Assembly: GCF_013141695.1 (NCBI RefSeq)
Contig: NZ_WHNY01000040.1
Coordinates: forward strand, 62,001-126,000
Direction of reading: 5' to 3'
Length of the DNA stretch: 64,000 bases
Source of the DNA: Paenibacillus plantarum
GTDB lineage: Bacteria > Bacillota > Bacilli > Paenibacillales > NBRC-103111
This document shows positions 26,565-35,651 of the stretch, one piece after another; the stretch's first letter is position 1, and every line of letters begins with the position of its first letter. Under the pieces are notes generated by a model. The model was not told the DNA's origin. It ran no database searches and was given only the letters and a program-made list of their open reading frames with translations. Made by a program: the position numbers and the translations under genes.

Positions 26565-26593
26565 TTGACGATCACTCTTATATTCATTAGAAT
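26565..26593 (+). promoter_or_regulatory. Sigma-A promoter of yesM-yesN genes
   Basis: TTGACG (26565-26570), a 17-bp spacer and TAGAAT (26588-26593) stand 32 nt upstream of the sensor kinase start. The module C box ends 5 bp before the -35, so a regulator bound there could act on both directions. Confidence 0.65.
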
Positions 26594-26624
26594 ACAAGTA
26601 ATCCCCTAAGGCGGTGCTGCACTC

Positions 26625-28427
26625 ATGAGTAAGCAGACTAGAACTAATTTAACCGAGTTCCTCAAGTTCATCAAAAGCCTGCTCCATTATTCCTCCAGCA
26701 TTCAAGCAAAAATATTCATTACCTTCAGCATTATCGTCCTGCTCTCGATTGCTGCTATTTCTGTCACCACTTACCTTAATTTCTCTCGTACCATCGAGAA
26801 AAATGCGATTATCTATGTATCTGATTCGGTCAAGCATGCGAATGATAATTTCGAATTAATTCTTGAAGACATCCAGAAAATTAGTACGGTGATCGTGACG
26901 AACAAACCTAATGTCATAGATGCGATTACGAGCTCTAACGATCCTGTTTCATTGGAAGGCTTCCGCGAGAAGCAGGAGACAGAGAATTTCCTGTTATCCT
27001 TAATCGCTTATAAGGCATCCATCTCGCGTATTGCCATCATTGGTTTGAATGGGAAAATATTCAACACTGGCGGTTCGCTAATCTTCAATTCTATTCTAGA
27101 CCAGCCTTGGTTTGAAAGCGCCTCCTCCTCCAAAGACAAGCAAATTCTGATTGATGCGCCAGCAGTCGGCAGCGTATCCTTCACTCGAATCATTCGCCAG
27201 AATAATCGCCCGGTGGGTGTAGTGATCATTGATTTTGACAAAATCACGATTGAGCAGATGTTTGCGATCAATCCCGTTGAAGGCAGCTTATTATATGTGG
27301 CCGATCCATTAGGTAATTTCATATTTCAACCGGAGCACGCTCAAATGCAAACCACACTGCAGAACAGTCCACTGTCGCCCTTCTATACATCAGTAGAGCC
27401 CTTAACCTCTCTTTCTAGTTCGGTTTTTGATCTTAACAACCATAGATATTTAGCGGTTCGTTATCATTCCAACATAACCGGTTGGCTGACGCTTGGCTTA
27501 ATCCCCTACAATGCCCTGCTAAAGGATGCCTCAAGAGTTCGCAGCCAAATCGGGCAGATCGTAGCACTCGTAATCTTTGCAGTGTTGCTTGTTTCTATTG
27601 CGCTCTCTCGCCAGATAACGAAAAATATAAAGCATCTCAGCTTTACAATGAAGAAAGTACGGGAAGGGAATCTTCATGCACGCCCTCATGTAGTCTCTAA
27701 GGATGAGATCGGCGGCTTGAGCGAAGGCTTTAACCTGATGATGAATAACATTACGACGCTGATGAAAGAAATAAAAATCCAGGAGCAAGGAAAACGAGAA
27801 GCGGAGCTGTATGCTTTGCAAGCTCAGATTCGACCACATTTCATCTATAACACTTTAGGTACAATTAAAAATTTGGCACGCATGCAGAATGTGAAAAATG
27901 TCGAAGAATTGCTCGGTTCCTTTATCGAATTACTACGGATGACATTGGGCCACACCAAGGAAATTATTACAATTCGTGAAGAATTGGATTATTTAAAAAG
28001 CTATATTCATATTCAGAAATACAAGTATCTGGATCGTATTACGGTCATACTGCTGGCGGAGGATGATATTCTGGAATGTCAGACCCTGAAGCTCGTGCTG
28101 CAGCCGATCCTTGAAAATGCGATGATTCACGCCCTTGGCCAGTCTGACAAGAATTTGTTCATTACCGTCCGCATCTACAGCGAGCTCAATCGAGTAAAGT
28201 TCGAGGTGACAGACAATGGCATCGGCATGACACCTGAACAAATCGACCGGGTTTTGGAGTCTTCCGAGCATGATGAAAGCTTCAACGGTATTGGGATGAA
28301 AAACGTTAATGAACGCATCCGCAGAACCTTTGGCAATGAATACGGAATCGCTATCTTCAGTGAGGTGGGCATGTATACAACGGTGGAATTTACGATACCT
28401 GAAATGAGAATAAGCAGTAAGACATAG
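26625..28427 (+). CDS. Sensor histidine kinase, YesM-like
   Basis: A 600-residue membrane sensor kinase of the LytS/YesM class (HPK7, PF06580). A first membrane segment (IFITFSIIVLLSIAAISVTT) and a second near residues 310-325 (IVALVIFAVLLVSIALS) flank a dCache-like extracellular domain of about 250 residues. HAMP follows (about 330-380), then the histidine box LQAQIRPHFIYNTLGTI, with the phospho-accepting His, and the ATPase motifs LVLQPILENAMIHAL, DNGIGMT and GIGMKNVNERI. AAGGCGG lies 10 nt before the ATG. With the YesN-like gene 34 nt downstream it forms the two-component system that, in this family, senses sugars outside the cell and controls the adjacent transporter. Confidence 0.93.
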   Translation: MSKQTRTNLTEFLKFIKSLLHYSSSIQAKIFITFSIIVLLSIAAISVTTYLNFSRTIEKNAIIYVSDSVKHANDNFELILEDIQKISTVIVTNKPNVIDAITSSNDPVSLEGFREKQETENFLLSLIAYKASISRIAIIGLNGKIFNTGGSLIFNSILDQPWFESASSSKDKQILIDAPAVGSVSFTRIIRQNNRPVGVVIIDFDKITIEQMFAINPVEGSLLYVADPLGNFIFQPEHAQMQTTLQNSPLSPFYTSVEPLTSLSSSVFDLNNHRYLAVRYHSNITGWLTLGLIPYNALLKDASRVRSQIGQIVALVIFAVLLVSIALSRQITKNIKHLSFTMKKVREGNLHARPHVVSKDEIGGLSEGFNLMMNNITTLMKEIKIQEQGKREAELYALQAQIRPHFIYNTLGTIKNLARMQNVKNVEELLGSFIELLRMTLGHTKEIITIREELDYLKSYIHIQKYKYLDRITVILLAEDDILECQTLKLVLQPILENAMIHALGQSDKNLFITVRIYSELNRVKFEVTDNGIGMTPEQIDRVLESSEHDESFNGIGMKNVNERIRRTFGNEYGIAIFSEVGMYTTVEFTIPEMRISSKT

Positions 28428-28461
28428 ATCGTAATAACTATAAAAAAAAGGGGTGTTGCTC

Positions 28462-30150
28462 TTGTATACTCGGGTCATGATTGTCGATGACGAGCTGCTG
28501 GCTAGAAACCAACTGTGTGCCATGATCGATTGGGAAGCATATGGGTATGTGCTTTGCGGGGAGGCCGAAGATGGACTGAAAGCCCTCAAATTGATTAAGG
28601 AATTACAACCGCATATTGTGTTAATTGACATCAATATGCCGTTAATGGACGGTGTTGCGTTATGCCAATATGTTAGCGAGCATAACAAAGACGTGAGTAC
28701 AATCATTTTAAGTAATTTCGACAATTTCGACTATGTCCGCGACACACTGAACAGTGGGGCTGTCGACTATTTATTAAAGCATCGATTGGATCCAGAAAGC
28801 TTACTGGATGTACTGGAACGCGCTATGAATAAGCTCGGGAAAAGCCCAGATACAGAAAATATGCTTGACTCTGCAGGGAAGTTGGAAAAAGGGAAAGCGT
28901 CTACCGCTGATTTGGAGTCAGTAATCCAGCAGCTAGCGCAAACTGAGGGTTCTGCTTTACTAGATGAAACCGCTGTTGCGATTCTAAAGCCCTATGCGAA
29001 GAATACAGTTGTCCTCGTCATGCAAATGCTGCATAACGTTGTGCTGGCCGAGAAGCATATAGGGGAGGATCGCAGTATGTTCATCCGTTCCATTATAGAA
29101 CTTTGCCGACAACTAATCGGCGATGTACATAAAGGCTGTGTTGCTTACACAGGGCATGGCTCGCTCCTCTTTATTTTATCTTATCCAGAATACCGGAGCG
29201 AAACGCCAATCCTGCAATCGATTCAAACCTTCGCTGACAAGATAAGTCAAACCCTGCAGATGATCTATACAGTTTCTGTTGCCTTCGGACATAGTCCAGT
29301 CTGCCATCAGATCGACAAGCTGCCCAGCTATTATCGGCACGCATGTGATGCGATGGATCGCAAGCTCACACATTCACAGATTGAACCAGCTGTTCGAGCT
29401 GCTGGTACGGGAGGCGGTGGAAAAGGCTTAGCAGTTGCTTCTCCTGCAGGCTACACGTCAAATCAAGCTAATTCTATAGGCTCCACGCCAATGATGGCAC
29501 TTACCATCCGTCAAGAGAAAGAGCTGCTTGCTTCCATTCTCATTTGCAACACCTCCCAAATCGATGCCATAATTGATGAAGTGTTTATTGCTTTTTTGGC
29601 TCGATCCAGCGGGTTTCCTCAGCTCACCTTTCTTATCGAAGAAATGATCAATCTGGCTCACCGCGTGGGCAAAAAAATGGGTGCTGACGTGCACTGGATT
29701 TCCGTGACTACAGACAGTAGCCTGCCTAAAAGTAGCCATGTTCCTGAAATCCAGATTTGGATCAAAGCCCTTTACCATCGACTCGTCGAAGACATCAAAC
29801 GGCTGCAGACCCAAGGGAAATATTCCAAAAACGTAGAAGAAGCCATGAAGCTGATTCATGAGCATTATTTACAGGGCATAACTCTGGAGGAAGCAGCAGT
29901 CACAATCGGGATTACTCCCACCTATCTAAGCCGCATATTCAAAGAGGAAACCGGCAGGAGCTTCACCGAATCCATCAATCATTTCAAAATAGAGCTCAGC
30001 AAGCAATATATTGAGAATGGCAACCAGAAGTTCAAAGAAATGTATCATCGTATCGGCTTCAACAATTATAGTTACTTTTTCAAAGTGTTCAAAGACATCG
30101 TGGGAGAAACTCCGCACTCCTATGCGAAGAAGTATTTGAAAAATAAGTAA
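28462..30150 (+). CDS. AraC-type response regulator, YesN-like
   Basis: A 562-residue response regulator. The receiver domain (about 1-120) has DDE at 9-11, the phospho-accepting D56 in VLIDINMP, and a lysine in LLKHRLD. A long linker (about 140-450) separates it from a C-terminal AraC/XylS DNA-binding domain (about 460-560) with two helix-turn-helix units: ITLEEAAVTIGITPTYLSRI and FKEMYHRIGFNNYSYFFKV. A TTG at 28462 gives MYTRVMIVDDE and is 8 nt after AAAGGGG; the GTG at 28453 abuts that site. It probably binds the two-part box found in promoter modules A, B and C. No homology of the linker is recognised. Confidence 0.92.
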   Translation: MYTRVMIVDDELLARNQLCAMIDWEAYGYVLCGEAEDGLKALKLIKELQPHIVLIDINMPLMDGVALCQYVSEHNKDVSTIILSNFDNFDYVRDTLNSGAVDYLLKHRLDPESLLDVLERAMNKLGKSPDTENMLDSAGKLEKGKASTADLESVIQQLAQTEGSALLDETAVAILKPYAKNTVVLVMQMLHNVVLAEKHIGEDRSMFIRSIIELCRQLIGDVHKGCVAYTGHGSLLFILSYPEYRSETPILQSIQTFADKISQTLQMIYTVSVAFGHSPVCHQIDKLPSYYRHACDAMDRKLTHSQIEPAVRAAGTGGGGKGLAVASPAGYTSNQANSIGSTPMMALTIRQEKELLASILICNTSQIDAIIDEVFIAFLARSSGFPQLTFLIEEMINLAHRVGKKMGADVHWISVTTDSSLPKSSHVPEIQIWIKALYHRLVEDIKRLQTQGKYSKNVEEAMKLIHEHYLQGITLEEAAVTIGITPTYLSRIFKEETGRSFTESINHFKIELSKQYIENGNQKFKEMYHRIGFNNYSYFFKVFKDIVGETPHSYAKKYLKNK

Positions 30151-30267
30151 GTCCTGCGCTTTCATTCGTATAATCAATTCAGTTTAGATTCTCATTTATT
30201 TTACATATTTACCCATACGTTTGCGGGTTAACACAACGAGGTATACTGCCAAGTTGATCTACAATTG

Positions 30268-30293
30268 CAAAGCCAGTTGCGTTAGCAACTGGC
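30268..30293 (-). terminator. Possible terminator hairpin
   Basis: The perfect stem AGCCAGTTGC/GCAACTGGCT with a four-base loop sits just after the aldehyde dehydrogenase stop. On the minus strand it is followed only by TTTGCAATT, so termination may be weak. Confidence 0.5.
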
Positions 30294-30299
30294 TCTCAC

Positions 30300-31757
30300 T
30301 CAAGACTTTATAAACACAGTTTTGATATCTGTGTAGAATTCAATAGCTGCCTGCCCTTGCTCCCGGGAGCCAGAGCTCGACATTTTCATGCCGCCGAATG
30401 GGGCTTGCAGCTCTACACCCGCACTTTCGGCGTTGATTCGCACAAGGCCTGCATCCATATCGTGCATGAAGGTTAGCATTTTCGAGAAGTCCCGCGTGAA
30501 TATCGACGCGCTAAGTCCGAATTTCACATCATTCGCAATATGAATAGCTTCCTCGAAGGAATCCACCTTAATTAAGGCAAGAACAGGTCCGAAAATCTCT
30601 TCCTGCGCGATGGTCATCGAACTTGTAATATGTTCAAATACCGTAGGCGCAATGTAATAGCCTGCATCTAGCGCCTCATCTTGCACTTTACCCCCGCCGC
30701 AAAGCAAGGTCCCACCCTCTTCAATCCCTTTGGAAATATAGGATAGTACCGTATGATATTGCTTCTCACTCGCACAAGGCCCCATCCAAGTAGATGCCTC
30801 CATGCCATCCCCAACCCGGATTTCCTTAATACGCTGAAGCAGCTTCATTTTAAACACATCATACACATCACTTTGTACGATCACACGGCTAGTTGCTGTG
30901 CATTTCTGCCCCGTTGATCGTAAGCCACCACTCACCGTTGCCTCAACCGCGAGGTCCAGATCTGCATCATTGACCACGATAATCGGGTTTTTACCACCCA
31001 TTTCCAGCTGATACTTCGCACCCTTCGCGAGTGCGCTTTGTCCAACCATTTTCCCAATACGATCCGATCCTGTAAAGGTAATTCCGTGGATGTCCGGATG
31101 ATCAGCGATCGCTTGACCAATTACATCACCTTGACCAGTTACCATATTAACTACACCTGCAGGAATACCCGCTTCTTCGAAGCATTCCATGACAAGAGCT
31201 GCCGTAATGGCGGTTTCCTGAGCAGGCTTGAACACAATGGTATTACCGAAGATTAATGCGGGAGCGATTTTCCAAATCGGAATAGCTACGGGGAAATTCC
31301 ACGGTGTAATCACACCCACAACGCCTAAGGGCACGCGAGTCGTAAACATTAAAGCCGCACTATCCGTTGATGGAATCACATCACCTGTCTTCCGCATGCC
31401 TTCGCCAGCATAATAACGCAGAATCGCGATACCCCTTGCTGTTTCGCCTTTGGCCTCAGGGAACGTTTTCCCCATTTCACGCGTCATCATTTCAGCAATT
31501 TCGTCCAATCGCCGCTCAAGCTTATCTGCAACTTTGTACAAATAATCGCCACGTGCTGAACCGGAACATTTACGCCAAGCCAACTTCGCTGCTGTCGCTG
31601 CCACGACAGCTTCATTCACATCTGCATTGGACGATTTCTGCACATAGCCCACGATCTCATGTCGATTCGCTGGATTAATACTTCCCTCGACCTCACCACT
31701 GGAAGACGCAACCCATTCTCCATTGATATGGTTCAAATATGTTTTCATTTCACCCAT
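30300..31757 (-). CDS. Alpha-ketoglutarate semialdehyde dehydrogenase (ALDH family)
   Basis: A 485-residue NAD(P)-dependent aldehyde dehydrogenase, closest by pattern to B. subtilis YcbD-type 2,5-dioxopentanoate dehydrogenase. Visible motifs are [13 protein letters not shown] (cofactor-side asparagine), [11 protein letters not shown], the general base glutamate in LEMGGKNP, the catalytic cysteine in [11 protein letters not shown], and [11 protein letters not shown]. It oxidises 2,5-dioxopentanoate to 2-oxoglutarate, the step after the dehydratase encoded at 32773. The ATG at 31757 has GGAG 8 nt upstream. Third gene of the operon, starting 1 nt after the stop of the UxuA-like gene, so translational coupling is likely. 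Confidence 0.88.
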   Translation of the reverse strand: MGEMKTYLNHINGEWVASSSGEVEGSINPANRHEIVGYVQKSSNADVNEAVVAATAAKLAWRKCSGSARGDYLYKVADKLERRLDEIAEMMTREMGKTFPEAKGETARGIAILRYYAGEGMRKTGDVIPSTDSAALMFTTRVPLGVVGVITPWNFPVAIPIWKIAPALIFGNTIVFKPAQETAITAALVMECFEEAGIPAGVVNMVTGQGDVIGQAIADHPDIHGITFTGSDRIGKMVGQSALAKGAKYQLEMGGKNPIIVVNDADLDLAVEATVSGGLRSTGQKCTATSRVIVQSDVYDVFKMKLLQRIKEIRVGDGMEASTWMGPCASEKQYHTVLSYISKGIEEGGTLLCGGGKVQDEALDAGYYIAPTVFEHITSSMTIAQEEIFGPVLALIKVDSFEEAIHIANDVKFGLSASIFTRDFSKMLTFMHDMDAGLVRINAESAGVELQAPFGGMKMSSSGSREQGQAAIEFYTDIKTVFIKS

Positions 31758-31758
31758 A

Positions 31759-32760
31759 TTAATCTCTCCCGCCTCTAAACTCCGTTAATGCCGCTAAAAG
31801 CGCTTTTACATAGCCAATCGCATAAGCCCAGCCAACCCAATTCATCTTGGTTTCTGTACTTCGATACGGTGAACGATCCATTTCGAGCGAGGTGATATGA
31901 TCTGGATTAATACAGCCGTTATAGCCGACTTTATGGAGTTCGAGCAATATTTTCGCCATATTCATATGTCCATCATCCAACATTGCCTCTTCGAACGCAC
32001 CAGCTGTTGCCAGACTCCCCCGCACATTGCGGAAATGAACAAGAAAGATCTTATCTTTGCGTCCATACTGATAAATTTCATCAAGAACTAGCGGCGTTCC
32101 GCCTGCTTCTCCCCGTGTACCTACACAATAGACAAGGCCAACGTTCCTGCTAGGGAAGCTATCGATGACGCGATTCAAACCAAGTCCACCAAATGGTGTG
32201 TTATGATATGGCGTGTCGGATGGATGTACAGCTAATTTCATCTCATAGTCTTCTGCAAGTGGAACCAGTTTCCCGAAAACTAAATCAAATCGCTTCCACC
32301 AAGCATTCAATTGCTCCACCGTAGGAGGTTGTTTGTCCAGATTGCGTTTCAAAGACTCTCCACGTACTAGCGCTCCACCTCGGTGTACAGCTGTATATTC
32401 CTCTGCCATATAAGGAAATACATCCCCTGCAAAACGCTGACGAACGAGCGTAATCCCAGCTTCGCCGAAGGTTTTGATCGCGTTACTGACGTTCTCTAAT
32501 TGGATCTCCGAGCCAGGCTCCTCCAACATGAAACTACTCGACATATCTGGCAGCGTCACCCGATTAATTTCCATCCCATGTGAACGAACTCTGCGTTTTA
32601 GCTGTAAAAGTTGATCAAGATCCGGAAATCCCTGCTCACGAACGCCTGGGAAAGAACCTCCCTGCGTAAAATCAATACAATCAACTCCGAGTTGACACAT
32701 TTGTCTCAAATCGCTATCCGATAATTCACAGGTGGGAACTTGAATGGATACTTTCATCAT
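31759..32760 (-). CDS. UxuA/mannonate-dehydratase-like TIM-barrel protein
   Basis: A 333-residue protein resembling mannonate dehydratase (UxuA). The metal/active-site pattern is [43 protein letters not shown] and GCINPDH, which parallels the HPDDPP, H-x-RN and RPDH signatures of UxuA. It is shorter than characterised UxuA enzymes (about 360-395 residues), and proline/arginine positions in the signatures differ, so it may dehydrate a related sugar acid rather than D-mannonate. It sits between a 5-dehydro-4-deoxyglucarate dehydratase and its downstream dehydrogenase, where a glucarate or galactarate dehydratase is normally expected. AGGAGG precedes the ATG by 9 nt. Confidence 0.78.
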   Translation of the reverse strand: MMKVSIQVPTCELSDSDLRQMCQLGVDCIDFTQGGSFPGVREQGFPDLDQLLQLKRRVRSHGMEINRVTLPDMSSSFMLEEPGSEIQLENVSNAIKTFGEAGITLVRQRFAGDVFPYMAEEYTAVHRGGALVRGESLKRNLDKQPPTVEQLNAWWKRFDLVFGKLVPLAEDYEMKLAVHPSDTPYHNTPFGGLGLNRVIDSFPSRNVGLVYCVGTRGEAGGTPLVLDEIYQYGRKDKIFLVHFRNVRGSLATAGAFEEAMLDDGHMNMAKILLELHKVGYNGCINPDHITSLEMDRSPYRSTETKMNWVGWAYAIGYVKALLAALTEFRGGRD

Positions 32761-32772
32761 GATATTTTCCTC

Positions 32773-33699
32773 CTAACCGTTATTGGCGATCGCGACCAGG
32801 TCTAAACTTCGTTTAATAATAGATTCCAATCGTACATAATGCTCACGTTCCACTTGAACTAGCGGAGTTCGAACTTCGAGACCCACAGGCAATCCAACAA
32901 TGTTCATGCCCGCTTTAATCAGTGAAACGGCATAGCCTTTGCGCAATTGACGAATCCGGTGGATCGGTAAAATGACTTCTTGATAGATGGAACTGACAGT
33001 TGCCTGATCTCCAGCAAGTAAACTAGTATAGAAGGTTCTCGAAACCTGCGGAATGTAATTGGAAATCGCGGATGAGTAGGATAGATAGCCTAGTGCCGAG
33101 TAGGCTGGCATCGTTAATTCAGCAAGCGGCATCCCATTCATCCATTGTAACCTTGAACCGAGCGATTGTACGAATTCAATGTTTAGCTCAAAATTGCCTA
33201 ATCCATCCTTGAAACCAATGACATTAGGTAAGTTAGCCAGTTTTTCCAATGTGCCCAAGGTAAAAATCGCGTTATCACGCTGATAGATAATGACAGGTAA
33301 ACTTGTGCTCTGTGCCAGCGTCCGATAGTAGTTAAACAAGCCCTCTTGCTCGGGAATGATCAAATAAGGCGGGAGCAACAATAATCCGTCTGCACCGTGT
33401 TTCTCTGCAAGTTGCACACGTTCTACCGCTTCTCGAATATTGCCTCCAGCCCCTGCGAATACAGGTACTTTGCCTGCAACCGTCGCAACGCCAACAGTGA
33501 CTACTCGCTCATACTCTTTGATATCCAAGGATTGATATTCGCCAGAACCCGCGCATACAAAGACGGAATCCAAGCCATTTTCCACCAAAAAATGAATATT
33601 AGCTTGTAAAGCTTTCTCATCTATTTGCTCCTGAAGATCAAATGGTGTTACCGGAAAGCCCATGATGCCTGCGAGTGAAATGTTCACATGATTGCCCAC
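32773..33699 (-). CDS. 5-dehydro-4-deoxyglucarate dehydratase (DapA family)
   Basis: A 308-residue member of the dihydrodipicolinate-synthase/N-acetylneuraminate-lyase family. The Schiff-base lysine is in NVIGFKDGLGN and the tyrosine in LPVIIYQRDNAIF, the combination seen in 5-keto-4-deoxyglucarate dehydratases (YcbC-like). AGSGEYQSL replaces the GTTGE loop of DapA. It dehydrates and decarboxylates 5-dehydro-4-deoxy-D-glucarate to 2,5-dioxopentanoate, substrate of the neighbouring aldehyde dehydrogenase. The GTG at 33699 has AAGGAG 9 nt upstream. It is the first gene of the three-gene operon, divergent from an AraC regulator. Confidence 0.88.
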   Translation of the reverse strand: MGNHVNISLAGIMGFPVTPFDLQEQIDEKALQANIHFLVENGLDSVFVCAGSGEYQSLDIKEYERVVTVGVATVAGKVPVFAGAGGNIREAVERVQLAEKHGADGLLLLPPYLIIPEQEGLFNYYRTLAQSTSLPVIIYQRDNAIFTLGTLEKLANLPNVIGFKDGLGNFELNIEFVQSLGSRLQWMNGMPLAELTMPAYSALGYLSYSSAISNYIPQVSRTFYTSLLAGDQATVSSIYQEVILPIHRIRQLRKGYAVSLIKAGMNIVGLPVGLEVRTPLVQVEREHYVRLESIIKRSLDLVAIANNG

Positions 33700-33755
33700 T
33701 ACTAACAGCTCCTTTTCAACTTCTTACGTGCCTATGAAAGTAAGTATAGAAAATG

Positions 33756-33771
33756 AAGACGTTTTCGTCTT
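33756..33771. promoter_or_regulatory. Inverted repeat operator candidate between hexarate operon and AraC gene
   Basis: AAGACG and CGTCTT arms around TTTT form a perfect palindrome in the 148-nt divergent region. Overlapping it, TGAAGACGTTTTCG matches 12 of 14 cre positions, so CcpA or the adjacent AraC protein are both possible binders. Confidence 0.55.
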
Positions 33772-33805
33772 TGTAAAAACATGCCGCTTTTTTTCAAAAA
33801 ATCCA

Positions 33806-33814
33806 TGATATAAT
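33806..33814 (+). promoter_or_regulatory. Extended -10 promoter of the AraC gene
   Basis: TGATATAAT is an extended -10 (TG-N-TATAAT) 34 nt before the GTG start. No good -35 is visible. Confidence 0.6.
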
Positions 33815-33847
33815 GAACTTCAGTCTACTTGAAAGGAGCCCTCATGC

Positions 33848-34837
33848 GTGTTGAATCCATCCATTTACTCGCGTAGTAACTTGTATCTCAACCAAAATCT
33901 GGTTCAGCTGCAAGGTGCCTCCGCCTCCATATTCGTTCATTACTGGGGTGCGAAACCGCAGCATAAGGGCAATCGTCCGCATACACATTCTTTTTTTGAA
34001 ATCTGCTACGTTGTCGAAGGAGAAGGCCACTACTTTCACGATGGCATTACCTACCCGCTTCGGCCAGGGACTCTATATTGCTCGAAGCCCGAAAGTCGCC
34101 ATTCCATCCAAAGCGAGGAAGGCATGCTGTTATTATTTTTTGCATTAGAGCCAGTCGCATCTGAATCGAGTGAGGCTTTCATGCAGGATTTTAGCCAGTT
34201 ATGCGCTTATCCGCATCTTTTCATACCGAATGCTGAGGGAACAGCTCCCATGCTCATCTGGCAGGCACTTCTCATCCAAGCTTCAGAGACGGGTGATCGC
34301 TACAAAGAAACGATTGAACAACTAGCGTATACGCTGGTCATCAGTTGTATCTCCTTGTTTCTGCAGCATTGCCGCTCAGGTGATGCGGGTTCGTCTACTT
34401 TTGATATGGAGCTGCAAGGCACACTCAAGAAGGTCAAGGCCTATATTCAGGACCATCTTTCTCATAAAATGGCGCTTAGTGACGTGGCGCAAAGCCTCCA
34501 CTTGTCTGAACGACAGCTCTCCCGTCTGATCTCGGATGAATTGGGCCAAACCTTCCCGTCTATCGTGAAAACGGAAAGAATCAAAAGAGCCGCCTATCTA
34601 CTCGGCTACACAGACATCCCATTGAAACAAATTGCCGAGGATACCGGCTTTGAAAGCATCCACTATTTCACACAGGTATTTACCAGAGAAATGGGAACAC
34701 CACCTAGTCATTTCCGCAAAAACTGTCTAAACTCCGAAACTGTCGACGCTTGGATTCATACCTATCTGGCGCAGGTTGCAACGCGTTATCAGAAGAATAG
34801 GTCGTCCAACTCGCCGTCCACCCTCGTCGAAATTTAA
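33848..34837 (+). CDS. AraC-family regulator of the hexarate operon
   Basis: A 329-residue AraC-type activator. The N-terminal cupin-like sensor shows HTHSFFEICYVVEGEG followed by LRPGTLYCSKPESRHSIQS. The C-terminal DNA-binding domain (about 195-295) has helix-turn-helix units MALSDVAQSLHLSERQLSRL and IAEDTGFESIHYFTQVFTRE, ending in the usual GTPPSHFRK. The GTG at 33848 is the only sensible start: AAAGGAG lies 9 nt upstream, and the nearer ATG at 33844 is in another frame that stops after ten codons. It is divergent from the dehydratase/dehydrogenase operon, which it probably activates in response to a sugar acid. Confidence 0.9.
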   Translation: MLNPSIYSRSNLYLNQNLVQLQGASASIFVHYWGAKPQHKGNRPHTHSFFEICYVVEGEGHYFHDGITYPLRPGTLYCSKPESRHSIQSEEGMLLLFFALEPVASESSEAFMQDFSQLCAYPHLFIPNAEGTAPMLIWQALLIQASETGDRYKETIEQLAYTLVISCISLFLQHCRSGDAGSSTFDMELQGTLKKVKAYIQDHLSHKMALSDVAQSLHLSERQLSRLISDELGQTFPSIVKTERIKRAAYLLGYTDIPLKQIAEDTGFESIHYFTQVFTREMGTPPSHFRKNCLNSETVDAWIHTYLAQVATRYQKNRSSNSPSTLVEI

Positions 34838-35040
34838 ATAACTGGAAAAACTCCAGCTATTTTATAGTAAATCGCCGACTTCTGGTGAATAACTGGAAAA
34901 ACTCCAGCTATTTTCAACCATTTTCTCGCTTTCTGAGGAATTGGTTAAATTTAACTGGAGTTTTTACATCTAATTGGTAAATTTCGCTTTTTCCAGCAAA
35001 ATTAGCTGTACTTTTTACATCTAATCCAATCTTCACACAT
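34837..35040. repeat. Intergenic repeats of the AACTGGAAAAACTCCAG type
   Basis: Two direct copies of a 27-nt unit containing the palindrome CTGGAAAAACTCCAG lie at 34837-34863 and 34888-34914, beginning at the regulator's stop codon. Inverted, shortened versions (ACTGGAGTTTTTACATCTAA near 34951; TTTTTACATCTAATCC near 35013) follow. The whole could fold into a long hairpin. No gene is seen here. Confidence 0.75.
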
Positions 35041-35077
35041 ATATCTGAACTTATACCTGCTAAATACTCGTCCTATT

Positions 35078-35626
35078 CTACACTTCCATCGCCGTATTTC
35101 GAAGGACCATATGAATATGGTCCTCCCAGACGCCATGAATTTTCAAATATTTGATCGCCAAGCCTTCCTCATAAAAGCCTAGCTTCTGAGCAACCTTCAT
35201 GGATGCCTGATTGCGCGGCATCATATTCGCTTCAATCCGATGCAGCTGCATCTCTTCAAATGCATGAGCAATAACAGCTTCGATGCCCTCTGTCATCAGC
35301 CCCCGATTGAGCAGGTCGCCATCCATCCGATAGCCCAAATGGCACGATTGGAACGCACCACGCACGATATTACTCAGTGCAATCGATCCAATGATGCGAT
35401 CTTCGTATAGCATCCATACTTTGAAAAGTTGCCCATCCTCGAACAGCTTCATCTCTTTCTCCAACAAGTCTGCGTGAAACTCCGCAATGAAAAACGACTC
35501 GTCCCGCACCATTTCCCAGGGTTCGAGAAATTCACGATTGCGCAAAAAGTAATCAACAACCAACTTGTAGGATGATGCGTCTAGTTGAACGAGTGACAGA
35601 CGATTCGTCTTACGAATGACTTTCAT
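35078..35626 (-). CDS. GNAT acetyltransferase, RimJ/RimL-like
   Basis: A 182-residue N-acetyltransferase of the RimJ/RimL (GNAT_3) type, which commonly acetylates protein N-termini or small amines. Motifs: RLSLVQLDASSY near the start, IIGSIALSNIVRGAFQSCHLGY in the core (given here only as landmark), LLNRGLMTEGIEAV as acetyl-CoA loop, and RIEANMMPRNQASMKVAQKL with LGFYEEG at the end. The ATG at 35626 has AAGGAG 7 nt upstream; an upstream in-frame ATG would overlap the neighbouring SRPBCC gene and lacks a ribosome site. It follows that gene by 25 nt. Confidence 0.9.
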   Translation of the reverse strand: MKVIRKTNRLSLVQLDASSYKLVVDYFLRNREFLEPWEMVRDESFFIAEFHADLLEKEMKLFEDGQLFKVWMLYEDRIIGSIALSNIVRGAFQSCHLGYRMDGDLLNRGLMTEGIEAVIAHAFEEMQLHRIEANMMPRNQASMKVAQKLGFYEEGLAIKYLKIHGVWEDHIHMVLRNTAMEV

Positions 35627-35651
35627 ATACGTGCTCCTTACCAAGCGAGGA

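Noticed and set aside
27993-28724. 243-codon minus-strand open frame
   Set aside because: Antisense to the end of the YesM-like and start of the YesN-like gene; both of those carry full catalytic motifs.
34837-34914. Two direct 27-nt repeats as a CRISPR start
   Set aside because: Only two copies, each internally palindromic, 24 nt apart with no cas genes. They belong to an intergenic repeat family.
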